42,232 nucleotides of DNA from Chloroflexota bacterium (GTDB lineage Bacteria > Chloroflexota > Anaerolineae > Anaerolineales > Villigracilaceae). The stretch spans positions 1-42,232 of the forward strand of contig VGNE01000033.1 in NCBI GenBank assembly GCA_016866215.1, read 5' to 3'. Every line of letters begins with the position of its first letter. Position 1 is the stretch's first letter. The position numbers and the translations under genes were made by a program. The notes under the pieces are model-generated. The model saw only the letters and a list, made by a program, of their open reading frames with translations, did not search any database and was not told where the DNA came from. This document shows positions 1-7,693 of the stretch, in pieces.

Positions 1-140
1 AACTTTAATTTCGTTCGAATGATTTTCGGGGGAGCAGGCGCTTTCAAGGCGTGAACGCGCAGGACTTTCGTGCCAGCTTTGTACGCCTTCACCGCACGAA
101 TGCCATCGAGAATTTCCTGACCAATATCACGCTTAGACAT
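1..140 (-). CDS. HigA-like antitoxin, N-terminal part (cut by window edge)
   Basis: The leftward reading from the ATG at 138-140 gives a protein starting MSKRDIGQEILDGIRAVK, followed by a basic, proline-rich linker; the frame is still open at base 1, so only about 46 residues are visible. This start resembles XRE/HigA-type antitoxins encoded directly after RelE/HigB-like toxins, whose helix-turn-helix domain would lie beyond the window edge. The start codon overlaps the toxin stop (133-135) by 8 bases, so the pair is probably translationally coupled. By family knowledge it would neutralise the toxin and repress the shared promoter; the HTH itself cannot be seen here. Confidence 0.65.
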   Translation of the reverse strand, partial: MSKRDIGQEILDGIRAVKAYKAGTKVLRVHALKAPAPPKIIRTKLK

Positions 141-444
141 TTTCAATTTCCTTTGCGATTTGACGCAGAACATGAGCGGGAATGTTTTCTACTTCACTTT
201 TGCTGTAAATGGTCAATAGCCAGATTTCGTCATCCTGTTTCTTGAAGTAGTAAATCACTCGCACGCCGCCGCTTTTACCTTTGCCTGACATTGCCCAACG
301 AACTTTTCGGACACCGCCAGAACCACGAACGACCTTGCCTGATTCTGGATACTGGAGCAAAAAACTTTGCAAACCCAACTACTCATCTTCCGACAAATAA
401 TCGTAGAGGTATTTTGTAAAAGCAATGGCTTCTATGAATTCCAT
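133..444 (-). pseudogene. RelE/HigB-like toxin gene with in-frame amber stop
   Basis: Reading from the ATG at 442-444, the frame gives MEFIEAIAFTKYLYDYLSED, then one Glu, then TAG at 379-381, and continues without a shift for another 81 codons to TAA at 133-135. The second part contains the RelE/HigB core with GGVRKVRW, a basic GKGKSGGVRVIYYF segment and a C-terminal LLTIYSKSE strand. Together they make a normal-length toxin of about 103 residues, and the TAG falls where relatives usually have an aromatic residue. Such toxins are ribosome-dependent mRNA endonucleases. The gene may be inactivated by one substitution (Tyr codon to TAG), suppressed, or affected by a sequence error. Re-initiation at the TTG at 376-378 would give an N-terminally truncated, probably inactive protein. 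Confidence 0.7.
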
Positions 445-450
445 TAACTG

Positions 451-479
451 ATTATACGGCAAAGCCGTACCCTTTGCAA
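451..479 (-). promoter_or_regulatory. Toxin-antitoxin promoter with palindromic operator
   Basis: On the minus strand TTGCAA (474-479) lies exactly 17 bases from TATAAT (451-456). The spacer holds the perfect palindrome TACGGC-AAA-GCCGTA (455-469), which also overlaps the -10 box and is a likely antitoxin operator. Only 6 bases separate the -10 box from the ATG at 444, so the transcript would start at or next to the start codon (leaderless). The boxes and palindrome are seen; repression is inferred from how these operons usually work. Confidence 0.65.
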
Positions 480-504
480 GTGCGTGCCAGCATTTCCCCC
501 TATC

Positions 505-650
505 CCGCGCTTGCATCGTAACAGACAAACTCGAGCAAATTCCCTTCTGGGTCGGGGAAATACAGTGACGCCGTGACGCCAAACATGCAACCACTCGTGT
601 GCAGTCGCATTTACCTTCAACCCCAAGCCCTCGAAACGCTGGCGGCAAAA
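505..650 (-). pseudogene. VOC/glyoxalase family C-terminal remnant, frameshifted
   Basis: The minus strand carries the peptide CMFGVTASLYFPDPEGNLLE, followed by FVCYDASAG and a stop at about 505. This is the typical last beta-strand and metal-ligand region of vicinal-oxygen-chelate (glyoxalase/dioxygenase) proteins. The preceding residues FEGLGLKVNATA fit the same family but lie in another frame; the switch near 596 is explained by loss of two bases. Upstream the homology ends at a CCCTCA...GGGTGAGGG repeat (653-726), so only about 45 residues of a ~120-140-residue protein remain. This is a dead fragment. Confidence 0.5.
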
Positions 651-652
651 CG

Positions 653-726
653 CCCTCATCCTACCCTCTCCCAGCGGGAGAAGGGGAAGTCGTTCCGACC
701 AAAAACCGTCATGAACTGGGTGAGGG
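653..726. repeat. GGGTGAGGG/CCCTCTCCC-type repeat, copy 1
   Basis: CCCTCATCC and CTACCCTCTCCC-agc-GGGAGAAGG on the left and CTGGGTGAGGG on the right form a degenerate palindrome of the family seen at six further places in this window (13669, 17460, 33652, 33781, 36938, 38214). It abuts the broken VOC gene fragment. Confidence 0.6.
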
Positions 727-750
727 AGTTTTTAATGAACTTTGCTTCGA

Positions 751-1245
751 TCACGTTAATATCGGGATGAGCGCATTCGTAGCCCCCCCATAGCTCCACC
801 CATCAAGGTCAGGAGGAGTCACTCCCAGAGTACTGAGCATACTGCTGATTTGCTCACGATGTTCGGTCGCATGGTTAATGACCTGAACCATGACAACCCA
901 CGCCTCCACGAAGTACCCATCCCTCGTTTGGAGTTGAGTCTTCAGGGGCTTCCCGCCCCTCGCCAAAGCCAGCAACCCTTCACCGCTAATATTCGCAGAC
1001 TCCTGCAACATGGTAAATGCGAGGGGAGTATTGGGCCTCGCTTCAACTGGCAAAGTCAGGAGTGACAGGTATCCCCGTTGCGAAGTAACAAGATGGGATA
1101 AGGTGCTGCGAATGCTCCCTATTGTGGCGGACTGGGGTTCAGCGTCGAGTTGCTCGTCTCTGAGGGCGGAGCAAGCCTGAATGATACGCAGGTTCGCCCA
1201 GTTGTTGTGCTCGAATAACTTCTCAAGAAAATTCTCGGTCATCAT
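751..1245 (-). CDS. DinB-family protein
   Basis: A 164-residue four-helix-bundle protein of the DinB/YfiT superfamily. The likely metal triad is visible as H51 (SHLV context), H125 and H129 (HATEHREQ), the normal spacing for the family; the opening HNNWANLRI is also typical. Members are metal-dependent and act in thiol transfer, DNA-damage response or unknown detoxification reactions; the substrate cannot be told from sequence. The start is the ATG at 1243-1245 preceded by AAAGGAA; a second ATG follows directly at 1242. It is followed leftward by the VOC remnant and toxin module, in an accessory-looking stretch. Confidence 0.8.
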   Translation of the reverse strand: MMTENFLEKLFEHNNWANLRIIQACSALRDEQLDAEPQSATIGSIRSTLSHLVTSQRGYLSLLTLPVEARPNTPLAFTMLQESANISGEGLLALARGGKPLKTQLQTRDGYFVEAWVVMVQVINHATEHREQISSMLSTLGVTPPDLDGWSYGGATNALIPILT

Positions 1246-1259
1246 GGGATTCCTTTCCT

Positions 1260-1287
1260 GGTGACAACACGGGCAGGCAATGTCACC
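1260..1287. other. Inverted repeat between DUF1801 gene and DinB gene
   Basis: GGTGACA (1260-1266) and TGTCACC (1281-1287) can pair around a 14-base loop, just upstream of the DinB ribosome binding site. There is no T-run, so it is not a convincing terminator; it may be part of a small intergenic repeat. Confidence 0.35.
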
Positions 1288-1307
1288 CTCCCTCAGAGTG
1301 ACAAATT

Positions 1308-1875
1308 TTATTTTTTCTTGCTTGATTTTATCTCCGCATTTTTTATATTGTCTGCGACTCTAAATTTAACGATTTTGGTTATCAATTTCAGCGGCAGTGG
1401 TTTGTCAATTGGGAATTTTAAAGTGCCTCTTCCGCCCATATATTTCGATACTTCTTTATTGAATGCCTCGGTGCCTGAGGGAATCGGGTACATTGCGATA
1501 TGCTTTTTCCACCCAGCGAAATGAACTAAATTCCTGCCGTTCAGTTCGAATGCGGTAATTTGATAACTGATTTTTTCCCGTGCGTCAGGAGCGGCGGTTT
1601 TTATGGTCGCCCGTAATTCTTCCAGCATTTTTTGTGTTTCTTCGGGGAAAGTCGCAATGTACTCATCAATGAGTCTACTGCAAAAAGGACTCTTTACCGC
1701 GAAGAGGCGAAGTCCGCGAAGAAAAAATTAAAATCGCGAAGGTTTTCTTAAAGATTCTTCGCTTGATTCTTTAATATCTTAAGAACTTCTTTGTGTTCTT
1801 TGCGGTCTTCGCGGTAAAAAAGGTTTTTGCAGTGGAGTCATCAATTGAATTAAAGTGAACTTTATTGGTTTTCAT
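1308..1875 (-). pseudogene. DUF1801 (YdhG-like) gene split by a 169-bp inserted element
   Basis: The 3' part (1308-1670) encodes IDEYIATFPEETQKMLEELR and then the conserved ISYQ, HFAGWKKHIAMYP and KFPIDKPLP motifs of the DUF1801/YdhG frataxin-like fold. The 5' part lies beyond the insert: ATG at 1873-1875, with AGGAG just upstream, gives MKTNKVHFNS before the insert starts. Removing 1671-1839 and one copy of ATCAAT restores one continuous frame of about 130 residues, the usual family length. As it stands, only re-initiation at the ATG at 1626-1628 could make a 106-residue product lacking the first helix. YdhG-type proteins have been linked to iron handling, but the role of this gene is unknown. 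Confidence 0.75.
1671..1839. mobile_element. MITE-like palindromic element with 6-bp target duplication
   Basis: The ends GAGTCTACTGCAAAAAGG and CCTTTTTGCAGTGGAGTC (last 18 bases read in top-strand sense as GGTTTTTGCAGTGGAGTC) are near-perfect terminal inverted repeats. Inside them TTTACCGCGAAG pairs with CTTCGCGGTAAA. The element is flanked by ATCAAT at 1665-1670 and 1840-1845. It has no coding capacity, so it would need a transposase in trans. It sits inside the DUF1801 reading frame, which proves it is an insertion rather than an ancestral spacer. Confidence 0.75.
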
Positions 1876-1929
1876 GGGTTCTCCTGTTTGGGATTATCTG
1901 TGAAATTCTTGTACAAAAAGCAGGAAAAT

Positions 1930-2002
1930 TTCACCACAGAGACCAGTGGAGATCACGGAGATTTTTAAAAGGTTTTCTCAGTGGACTCTGTGCGCTCCGT
2001 GA
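1930..2002. repeat. CACAGAG/CTCCGTG-type degenerate inverted repeat
   Basis: CCACAGAGACCAGTGG and ATCACGGAG occur on the left, and CAGTGGACTCTGTG and CTCCGTGAT on the right, around an AT-rich centre. It is a second palindromic element family next to the 1671-1839 element, and ends at the stop codon of the histidine kinase. No gene is visible between 1886 and 2002. Confidence 0.5.
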
Positions 2003-5000
2003 TTAAAACTTTTTTGGTTTCGACAGGCTCAACCTGGCAGGTTTCGGTTTGTCCGAGTTAGGTTGTACGAGAGGAATTTGTAAATAAAATGTACTGCCCT
2101 TGCCTGCCACACTATCCGCCCATACGCGCCCGCCATGATTGGCCGCAATGGAATGGACAATGGCAAGCCCCAGGCCAGAGCCGGGCTGGGCACGGGCTTG
2201 GCGTTGTTTACCGCGATAGAATTTCTCAAACAGGTGTGGCAGGTCTTCCGCGGCGATACCGAAGCCGGTATCTTCGACGGCAAAGGTCAAATAACCGGGT
2301 TGTGAAAGTGTGCGGATTACGACACGCCCGCCATCAGATGTGTACTTAATTGCATTCTCCAGAAGGTTATAAATCGCCTGGTGCAAGAGCGATTGGTCGG
2401 CTTCCACTGCATCTGGCATATCCCTTGGAAGTTCAACGCTCAGGGTGATATTTTTTTGGGAAGCCCGTGAGTGCAAGGCGTTGGTGACCCGCTCGATAAT
2501 ATCCAGCACACTTACGGGTTCAATCTGGAGTCCCGCGCCAATTTCAATGCGGCCCAGATCAAGCAGGTTATTCACCAGGTGAGTTATATTCTCCACGCTT
2601 GAAATGATCTTCCTGACATAGCCCTGTTGCTGTTCATTCAATTCACCGACCGATTCAAACATGTCGGCATACCCTCGTATCAGGGTGAGGGGGGAACGCA
2701 GATCATGGCTCACAGTAGCGACAAATTCCGATTTCATCGAATCCAATTCCTTGAAACGCGTCACATCTCGCATGATGCAGACTCGCCCGATCTGGCGTCC
2801 GTCCACCATGACGGAGGAGGCGGTTGCAAGATAGGTGCGTTTATCCGCCAGTACGATCTCAGCCGACTGGTTTTCAGCGGTTGTGCTTTGCAGTAAATTC
2901 AGCAAAGGTTTCAATTTGACAAACTTTTCAGTTTCCATGCCGCTGGATGCATTCTTCACGCTTTTCCCGAGCGCAGAAGATGCCGCCCGGTTGGCAAGCA
3001 GTAATCGGTTGCGGTGATCCGTGACAAGCACTGGATCAGTTGTGGAGTTTAGGACCGCTTCCAGTTGTCTGCGGGAGGCTTCCACCTTCAAAAAGAGATG
3101 GGCATTTGCTATGGCAAGAGCCGCCTGTCCAGCCAGTGTGCTGACAAAACGGATATCAGCGTCTGAGAACGTGCGCGTTTGTTCATAGCCCGCCCATACG
3201 ACACCATAATAGCGGTTCTCATGCCGCAAAGCCACGGCCAATAAAGCCCGCGGCTGCGGCAGGGACGGGTCGAGGTTTAGCTCACGCGAGCGGCTCAGAT
3301 TTGGCAGAACGATTTTTTCCCGGCTTTGCGCCATAGCAAGGATCTGGTCATCGAGATGAGCATATCCATCCTGCGTTGAGTCCAATGAAAAACGGGAGGG
3401 AAGTTGGACAAATGTATCGGGCAGGATGCTGAGCGAAAGAGCCACACGGACTGACTTGGCGCCCGTCGAAAGGATCGCCTCCAGCACCGGTTTGACAGCG
3501 TCCTGCATACCCAAACTGGCTGCCACTTCCTGGCTGACCCGCAAGAGACTGTTGATTTCTTCCAGCCGCGCCTGTAAACTGGCGCGCATTTGCTCGAACG
3601 CGCTGCGCAATTGACCGACTTCATCCATGCCGTCCACTTGAAGCGGATGATCAAGATTTCCTTGCGCAATCCGGTTGGCTTCGGCGGCCAGGTTTTGCAG
3701 GGAACCAGTCAGCCCGCGCAGACCCAGTCTTAGGAAGAGCATCGCCAGCACTGCCAGGAAGATGATCATCAACGAGAGCGGCATGGCAATGTTCAGTGCC
3801 AATTGCTGTATCTGTTGAGCAGGGACAGTTAACACAATCGCCCACGGGCGTCCAGGCACAGGCTGGTAATACACCATCTGGCGCGTTCCATCCGGGGCAG
3901 TGTCATCATAAAAGAATGGCGCATTGCCGCGCTGGCCGCTATACGTCGTCAGAGATTGGTTTTGATCCGAATGATATAGGATGTCGCCGTTCTCGTTCAA
4001 CAGAAGGCCTGTGCCACCCAGGCCGCGCATATTGTTGAGACTCTCGATCAAAGGCAAAGTCAGCGGATTGATCTCGAGCGTCGTACGTCCAATCAGGATG
4101 CGTTGCGCCTGTCCCACAGAATCAACAATGGCAACCAGAAAGGAGACACGCGCAACATCGCCAACTGCAGAAGGTGGAATTGAATAGATCTGCGTCAAGA
4201 TCCCGTTGGATGCCAGTAAAATTCCGGACTCTTCATCAGGATAAAGTTTGAAGCCCGGGCTGACAGACTCAGGGTAGCCCGCCAGCACAATTTTACGATT
4301 GACATCCAGCACAATAAATTGATCAAAATAAGGAACGGCTTGCATCCGCAGCCGAATCATGTCCGTCAATTCCTCTCCGCCGGCTTCAAGCAAACGCGGA
4401 TCGGAGGCTAGCTGCACAGCCAGGTTTTGACCTGTTTCGAGGAAGAAGGGCACATTTTGCGCGGCAGATTCACTCGCGCTCGAAAGTCGGTCTTGCAACA
4501 TGTCGCGCGCCGCACGCCCGGCCACCACCCAGTCTCCGATCAGCAGCGTCAGAAGCAACAGCGAAATGAAAGTTCCAACTACAATGATATAACGAGATTC
4601 AAGGCTGCTCTCGCCCGGCGAAGGGCGCAAAGGTCCTTTGCCGCCCCACATGGCCGGGAATGCCATCGAAACGATCTGTGCCACAACACCTGCCATCAAC
4701 ATCTCGCCCGCGAAAGCAAGCGTCACAATACCGGAGTTGCTGAGCGCAAAATCGAGACGCGCAGTGGCAGGCACAACAACATCCACCCCCCATTGTGTGA
4801 ATAACGCGCTCAAAATGAAGAATAAGAGATGAAAAGGTATCAGTAATAACGCGCTCAGCAACGGCTGGCGCAGCAACCGATACACAGGCGTGCGGTATCG
4901 CTGGTATGCGTGCGTGGAAAACCATGCCCCCAGAAAAGCCAGCTCAAGGATCGAAAAAAGAGAGTAGCTATCCCATGCGCCGCGCAGGAGCCCGGCGAAT

Positions 5001-5356
5001 GCGCCCAGCACTGCTGCGCCAAACGGCCCAAGCAAGCCGCCGCCCAACAACCAGGGAATGGCGGAAAAAATCATCAGCGCAGAACCAGGCGCATCCGCGG
5101 GCAGACCGGGCAAGGGTCGGGCTGAGGCGCTGCTTGGTCTTATTCCAATAAATAACGATGTGATGGGAATCAGGATGAACAATACAATGAAAAATCCCCA
5201 CTCTCGCCCCTGCCACACAGGCTGGTATATGCGCCAGCGAAACAGCGCGTACGCCAATGCTCCCAACAAAGACGCCCACACAAACCAACCTGCAAGCGTG
5301 GGCGGTGCGGGAAAGGCAATGCCTGCAAGAAGCGTGAAAAGGAATTCCATTTTCAT
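2003..5356 (-). CDS. Large membrane sensor histidine kinase (TM-dCache-like-HAMP-GAF-PAS-HisKA-HATPase)
   Basis: An 1117-residue sensor kinase. Residues 1-250 form a multi-helix membrane module; after another helix near 255-275 comes an extracytoplasmic dCache-like region (about 280-510), then a helix, a HAMP segment (about 545-600, ending near DEVGQLRSAF), a GAF domain (about 610-760, QAALAIANA), a PAS domain (about 765-870), and the kinase core. The phospho-accepting His is H884 in SHDLRSP; the N box is LLENAIKYT near residue 1001; DTGFG and GSGLGL are the G boxes. No response regulator is adjacent, so it is an orphan in this window. The C-terminus (LSLSKPKKF) is read from a TTTCGACAGGCTCA repeat. 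TATAAT lies 2 bases before the first ATG; the second ATG (5350) is an alternative start. Confidence 0.9.
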   Translation of the reverse strand: MKMEFLFTLLAGIAFPAPPTLAGWFVWASLLGALAYALFRWRIYQPVWQGREWGFFIVLFILIPITSLFIGIRPSSASARPLPGLPADAPGSALMIFSAIPWLLGGGLLGPFGAAVLGAFAGLLRGAWDSYSLFSILELAFLGAWFSTHAYQRYRTPVYRLLRQPLLSALLLIPFHLLFFILSALFTQWGVDVVVPATARLDFALSNSGIVTLAFAGEMLMAGVVAQIVSMAFPAMWGGKGPLRPSPGESSLESRYIIVVGTFISLLLLTLLIGDWVVAGRAARDMLQDRLSSASESAAQNVPFFLETGQNLAVQLASDPRLLEAGGEELTDMIRLRMQAVPYFDQFIVLDVNRKIVLAGYPESVSPGFKLYPDEESGILLASNGILTQIYSIPPSAVGDVARVSFLVAIVDSVGQAQRILIGRTTLEINPLTLPLIESLNNMRGLGGTGLLLNENGDILYHSDQNQSLTTYSGQRGNAPFFYDDTAPDGTRQMVYYQPVPGRPWAIVLTVPAQQIQQLALNIAMPLSLMIIFLAVLAMLFLRLGLRGLTGSLQNLAAEANRIAQGNLDHPLQVDGMDEVGQLRSAFEQMRASLQARLEEINSLLRVSQEVAASLGMQDAVKPVLEAILSTGAKSVRVALSLSILPDTFVQLPSRFSLDSTQDGYAHLDDQILAMAQSREKIVLPNLSRSRELNLDPSLPQPRALLAVALRHENRYYGVVWAGYEQTRTFSDADIRFVSTLAGQAALAIANAHLFLKVEASRRQLEAVLNSTTDPVLVTDHRNRLLLANRAASSALGKSVKNASSGMETEKFVKLKPLLNLLQSTTAENQSAEIVLADKRTYLATASSVMVDGRQIGRVCIMRDVTRFKELDSMKSEFVATVSHDLRSPLTLIRGYADMFESVGELNEQQQGYVRKIISSVENITHLVNNLLDLGRIEIGAGLQIEPVSVLDIIERVTNALHSRASQKNITLSVELPRDMPDAVEADQSLLHQAIYNLLENAIKYTSDGGRVVIRTLSQPGYLTFAVEDTGFGIAAEDLPHLFEKFYRGKQRQARAQPGSGLGLAIVHSIAANHGGRVWADSVAGKGSTFYLQIPLVQPNSDKPKPARLSLSKPKKF
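2016..2036. repeat. CTTCGACAGGCTCAG-type repeat at the kinase 3' end
   Basis: TTTCGACAGGCTCAACC is one copy of a short repeat found also at 5550, 14253, 23181, 24894 and 40575. Here it supplies the last codons (LSLSKP) of the histidine kinase. Confidence 0.55.
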
Positions 5357-5358
5357 GG

Positions 5359-5364
5359 ATTATA
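5359..5364 (-). promoter_or_regulatory. TATAAT box 2 bases before the histidine kinase ATG
   Basis: The minus strand reads GGGACTATAATCCATGAAAATG. A transcript from this -10 box would begin at or just after the first ATG, so translation would be leaderless or would use the second ATG. No clear -35 hexamer and no Shine-Dalgarno sequence are visible. Confidence 0.45.
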
Positions 5365-5458
5365 GTCCCAAACATCGCGCATGAATTTACAGGATCGTAG
5401 GAACTAAGAGAACACACTGTGCCTGCGCTCAAGCCGATGTCCCCGGCAGCAATTTAGA

Positions 5459-6202
5459 TCAGGAATATTCCCCGCGATATTTTTCCGGGAGCAGATTTGC
5501 CAGCGCCGCCATGATCTGACGCGTACCTTGTGCGGCCGCCTCCTGCCGACCCTTCGACTCGCTCAGGACGCCGCTGCCAGCCTGCTCCTCCAGCCTGAAC
5601 ACTTTCCCCACTTTGACATGCACCCGCGCGCGGCGCATTCTCTTCATATTTCCATAGACATTTTCGTTTTCCGTACCGCTGATGGCAATCGGCAAAATCG
5701 GCGCGCCTGATTTATACGCAAGGAATGCCGCTCCGCCACTCCCTTCTTCCAGCGCACCCGTAACGGAGTATCTGCCCTCAGGCGCGATCACAATCACTCG
5801 TCCCTCAACGAGACCATCCAACGCGGCGCGCAAAGCGCGGATATCGGCGCGCCCGCGATGCAGCCAGATCACGCCGTACCAGTCTATTAACTTTCCAAGT
5901 ATGGGGAGATCGTACAATTCGATCTTGCCAAGCGCATCCGGAGGCAAGGGTAAGGCCGAGATGATGGCGGGCACATCGGCATCTCCGATGTGGTTGATGA
6001 CGATAAGCAAAGGCCCTTTTTGTGGAAGATTCTCCATCCCCTCTGCGCTCACGTTCAAACCAATTTTTGTGATCAGTTTTAAGAATCCGTGGGAGAAGGC
6101 GCGAAAAGCGCGGCGCGCAAAGGTCATTTGTGGGAGGCGCACCAATTCAGGCCGCCAGCTTTCGCTGACCGGTTTAGGCGGGAAAGATGGCTTGTCCTGC
6201 AT
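5459..6202 (-). CDS. PlsC-type lysophospholipid acyltransferase
   Basis: An acyltransferase of the PlsC/LPLAT family, which esterifies lysophosphatidic acid or related acceptors at the membrane in phospholipid synthesis. From the chosen ATG (6200-6202, protein MQDKPSFPPK) the HX4D catalytic motif is NHIGDAD (H71, D76) and the acceptor-binding motif is APEGRYS (E142, G143). An upstream in-frame ORF reaches 6262, but the later ATG keeps the overlap with the preceding acyltransferase gene to 29 bases. Near the C-terminus the peptide GVLSESKGRQ is read from a CCTTCGACTCGCTCAGG repeat (5550-5567), an in-frame insert absent from typical relatives. Two PlsC genes in tandem suggest different acyl or acceptor specificity. 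Confidence 0.85.
   Translation of the reverse strand: MQDKPSFPPKPVSESWRPELVRLPQMTFARRAFRAFSHGFLKLITKIGLNVSAEGMENLPQKGPLLIVINHIGDADVPAIISALPLPPDALGKIELYDLPILGKLIDWYGVIWLHRGRADIRALRAALDGLVEGRVIVIAPEGRYSVTGALEEGSGGAAFLAYKSGAPILPIAISGTENENVYGNMKRMRRARVHVKVGKVFRLEEQAGSGVLSESKGRQEAAAQGTRQIMAALANLLPEKYRGEYS
5550..5567. repeat. CTTCGACAGGCTCAG-type repeat inside acyltransferase gene
   Basis: CCCTTCGACTCGCTCAGG lies in frame in the 3' part of the acyltransferase gene and is translated as LSESKG, the same reading (LSLSKG) as the copy in the 1657-residue protein at 14253. Confidence 0.55.
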
Positions 6203-6860
6203 AGACGCCGTGATAATCCTCGGGTAAAAGACCCGCAATATAACGCATGACCAGATCTGCATTGTGTTGACGCGCTTTCCTTCTCCCCACGCCCTTTTGG
6301 GTCATGTGTGGAAAGTGAATGGGTCTGCCGATCCGCATTTCAAGGTCCGGTTTTTCCCCGCGTTTGGCACGCTGCCAAAAATCATCGGTTGTGCCAACCA
6401 ACCCGACAGGAACGACGGGCACTTGCGCATGTTCAACAATATAGCCAATACCGGGCATGGCGCGCCGCATGGCTGGTTCATGAGAACGTCCGCCTTCGGG
6501 CGCGATCGCCAATGGACGTCCCGCTTTCAGAATCGCCAAAACCTTTTCAAGCAGGATGCGGTCATAATCACCGCGATGAACAGGGATAACGCCGTACATC
6601 GAAAGCAAGGCGCCCTGTCCTTTTTTCTCGAAGACATCCGCCGCGCCGATCACCTCGGGTTGTTCGGGCCAAAAGGTAATCACCAAAGGCGGGTCGAAAA
6701 TTGAAATGTGATTCATTGCGATCACATACGGTTTCCCAAATGGAATATTTTCCCTGCCGGATACTTTCACACGTCCCAGAATATGGAACAAGGTGCGAAT
6801 GGCGGGACGCAAAAAACTACGATTGATTTGAATATGGAATGGGACGTGATAGGGTTTCAT
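6174..6860 (-). CDS. PlsC-type lysophospholipid acyltransferase (second copy)
   Basis: A 228-residue LPLAT with HX4D motif NHISIFDP (H51, D56) and APEGGRS (E122, G123). It is about the normal length of 1-acyl-glycerol-3-phosphate acyltransferases and starts with MKPYHVPFHI at the ATG at 6858-6860. It lies just upstream of the first PlsC and 147 bases after cytidylate kinase. The neighbourhood (cmk, two acyltransferases) fits CTP supply and phosphatidate synthesis, since CTP is used to make CDP-diacylglycerol; that link is an inference. No Shine-Dalgarno sequence is visible upstream. Confidence 0.87.
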   Translation of the reverse strand: MKPYHVPFHIQINRSFLRPAIRTLFHILGRVKVSGRENIPFGKPYVIAMNHISIFDPPLVITFWPEQPEVIGAADVFEKKGQGALLSMYGVIPVHRGDYDRILLEKVLAILKAGRPLAIAPEGGRSHEPAMRRAMPGIGYIVEHAQVPVVPVGLVGTTDDFWQRAKRGEKPDLEMRIGRPIHFPHMTQKGVGRRKARQHNADLVMRYIAGLLPEDYHGVYAGQAIFPA

Positions 6861-7006
6861 TTGAAAGTATTTTTAACGCAGGCTGCTAAATTGTCGGTTG
6901 AAAATAAATTAACGAACAATCATCGCGATAGAGCATAAATGGCCCGCCGCCGGGGACGGCGGCTTGAGCATAATGGAGGTGAGGCTTGTGCATATTCGTG
7001 ATTTCG

Positions 7007-7690
7007 TTACTTGCATAATTCCAGAACGCGCGCAAGAACCTGGTCTGCATCCAGTTTGTCAGAGTCGAGGATGACCGCATCATCAGCGGGGCGCAGAGGG
7101 GCAACGGCGCGAGTGGAGTCAATGTGGTCGCGCTCGATCACATTTTTCAGGATTTCGTCATAGTCGGCTTTGTCACCGCGCGTGATGATCTCTTCATAGC
7201 GACGCCTGGCGCGTTCCTCGGCGCTGGCATCCAAATAAACCTTCAAGTCAGCTTCCGGTAAAACCACAGTTCCTATATCCCTGCCGACCATCACCACCTG
7301 GCCGCGCAGCCCAATGCGGCGCTGTTTTTCGGACAAGGCCTGACGCACGCCCGCATATGCAGAAACGATCGAAACATTCGCATCCACATCACCGTCGCGC
7401 ATCGCCCAGGTCACATCCTTTTCGTCGATCACGATGTCATAGCCGCGGCCGTCATTTTTTGAAGGCGGACGAATATCTATTTGCGCTTTTTGCGCCAATC
7501 CAGTGATCTCGGCTTCCGCGCGCAGGTTCATATCATGCTGTAATGCGATCCATGTGATGGCGCGATACATGACCCCGGTATCAAAAAAAAGGTAGCCAAG
7601 CGAGTCAGCCAGCTTTTTTCCGAGCGTGGATTTGCCCGATGCGGCTGGACCGTCGAGGGCAATGATGGAGGGAGGGGATGTTTTCGTCAT
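7007..7690 (-). CDS. cmk: (d)CMP kinase (cytidylate kinase)
   Basis: Phosphorylates CMP and dCMP to the diphosphates with ATP in the cytoplasm. The P-loop is GPAASGKST (14-22), followed by the family's FFDTGVMYRA segment; VGRDIGTVVLPEADLKVYLDA and the ARRRYEE lid region are also intact. At 227 residues it is of normal length. The ATG at 7688-7690 starts MTKTSPPS, 4 bases after the TIGR03663-like gene, so it probably sits in the same leftward transcript. Downstream (6861-7006) there is only a short spacer. Confidence 0.95.
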   Translation of the reverse strand: MTKTSPPSIIALDGPAASGKSTLGKKLADSLGYLFFDTGVMYRAITWIALQHDMNLRAEAEITGLAQKAQIDIRPPSKNDGRGYDIVIDEKDVTWAMRDGDVDANVSIVSAYAGVRQALSEKQRRIGLRGQVVMVGRDIGTVVLPEADLKVYLDASAEERARRRYEEIITRGDKADYDEILKNVIERDHIDSTRAVAPLRPADDAVILDSDKLDADQVLARVLELCK

Positions 7691-7693
7691 GTT

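Noticed and set aside
379-381. TAG read as pyrrolysine or another recoded residue
   Set aside because: RelE/HigB toxins have no such residue and no context for recoding is visible; a mutation or sequence error is simpler.
5682-6227. 181-codon plus-strand open frame opposite the acyltransferases
   Set aside because: Antisense to conserved PlsC motifs; composition typical of a shadow frame.
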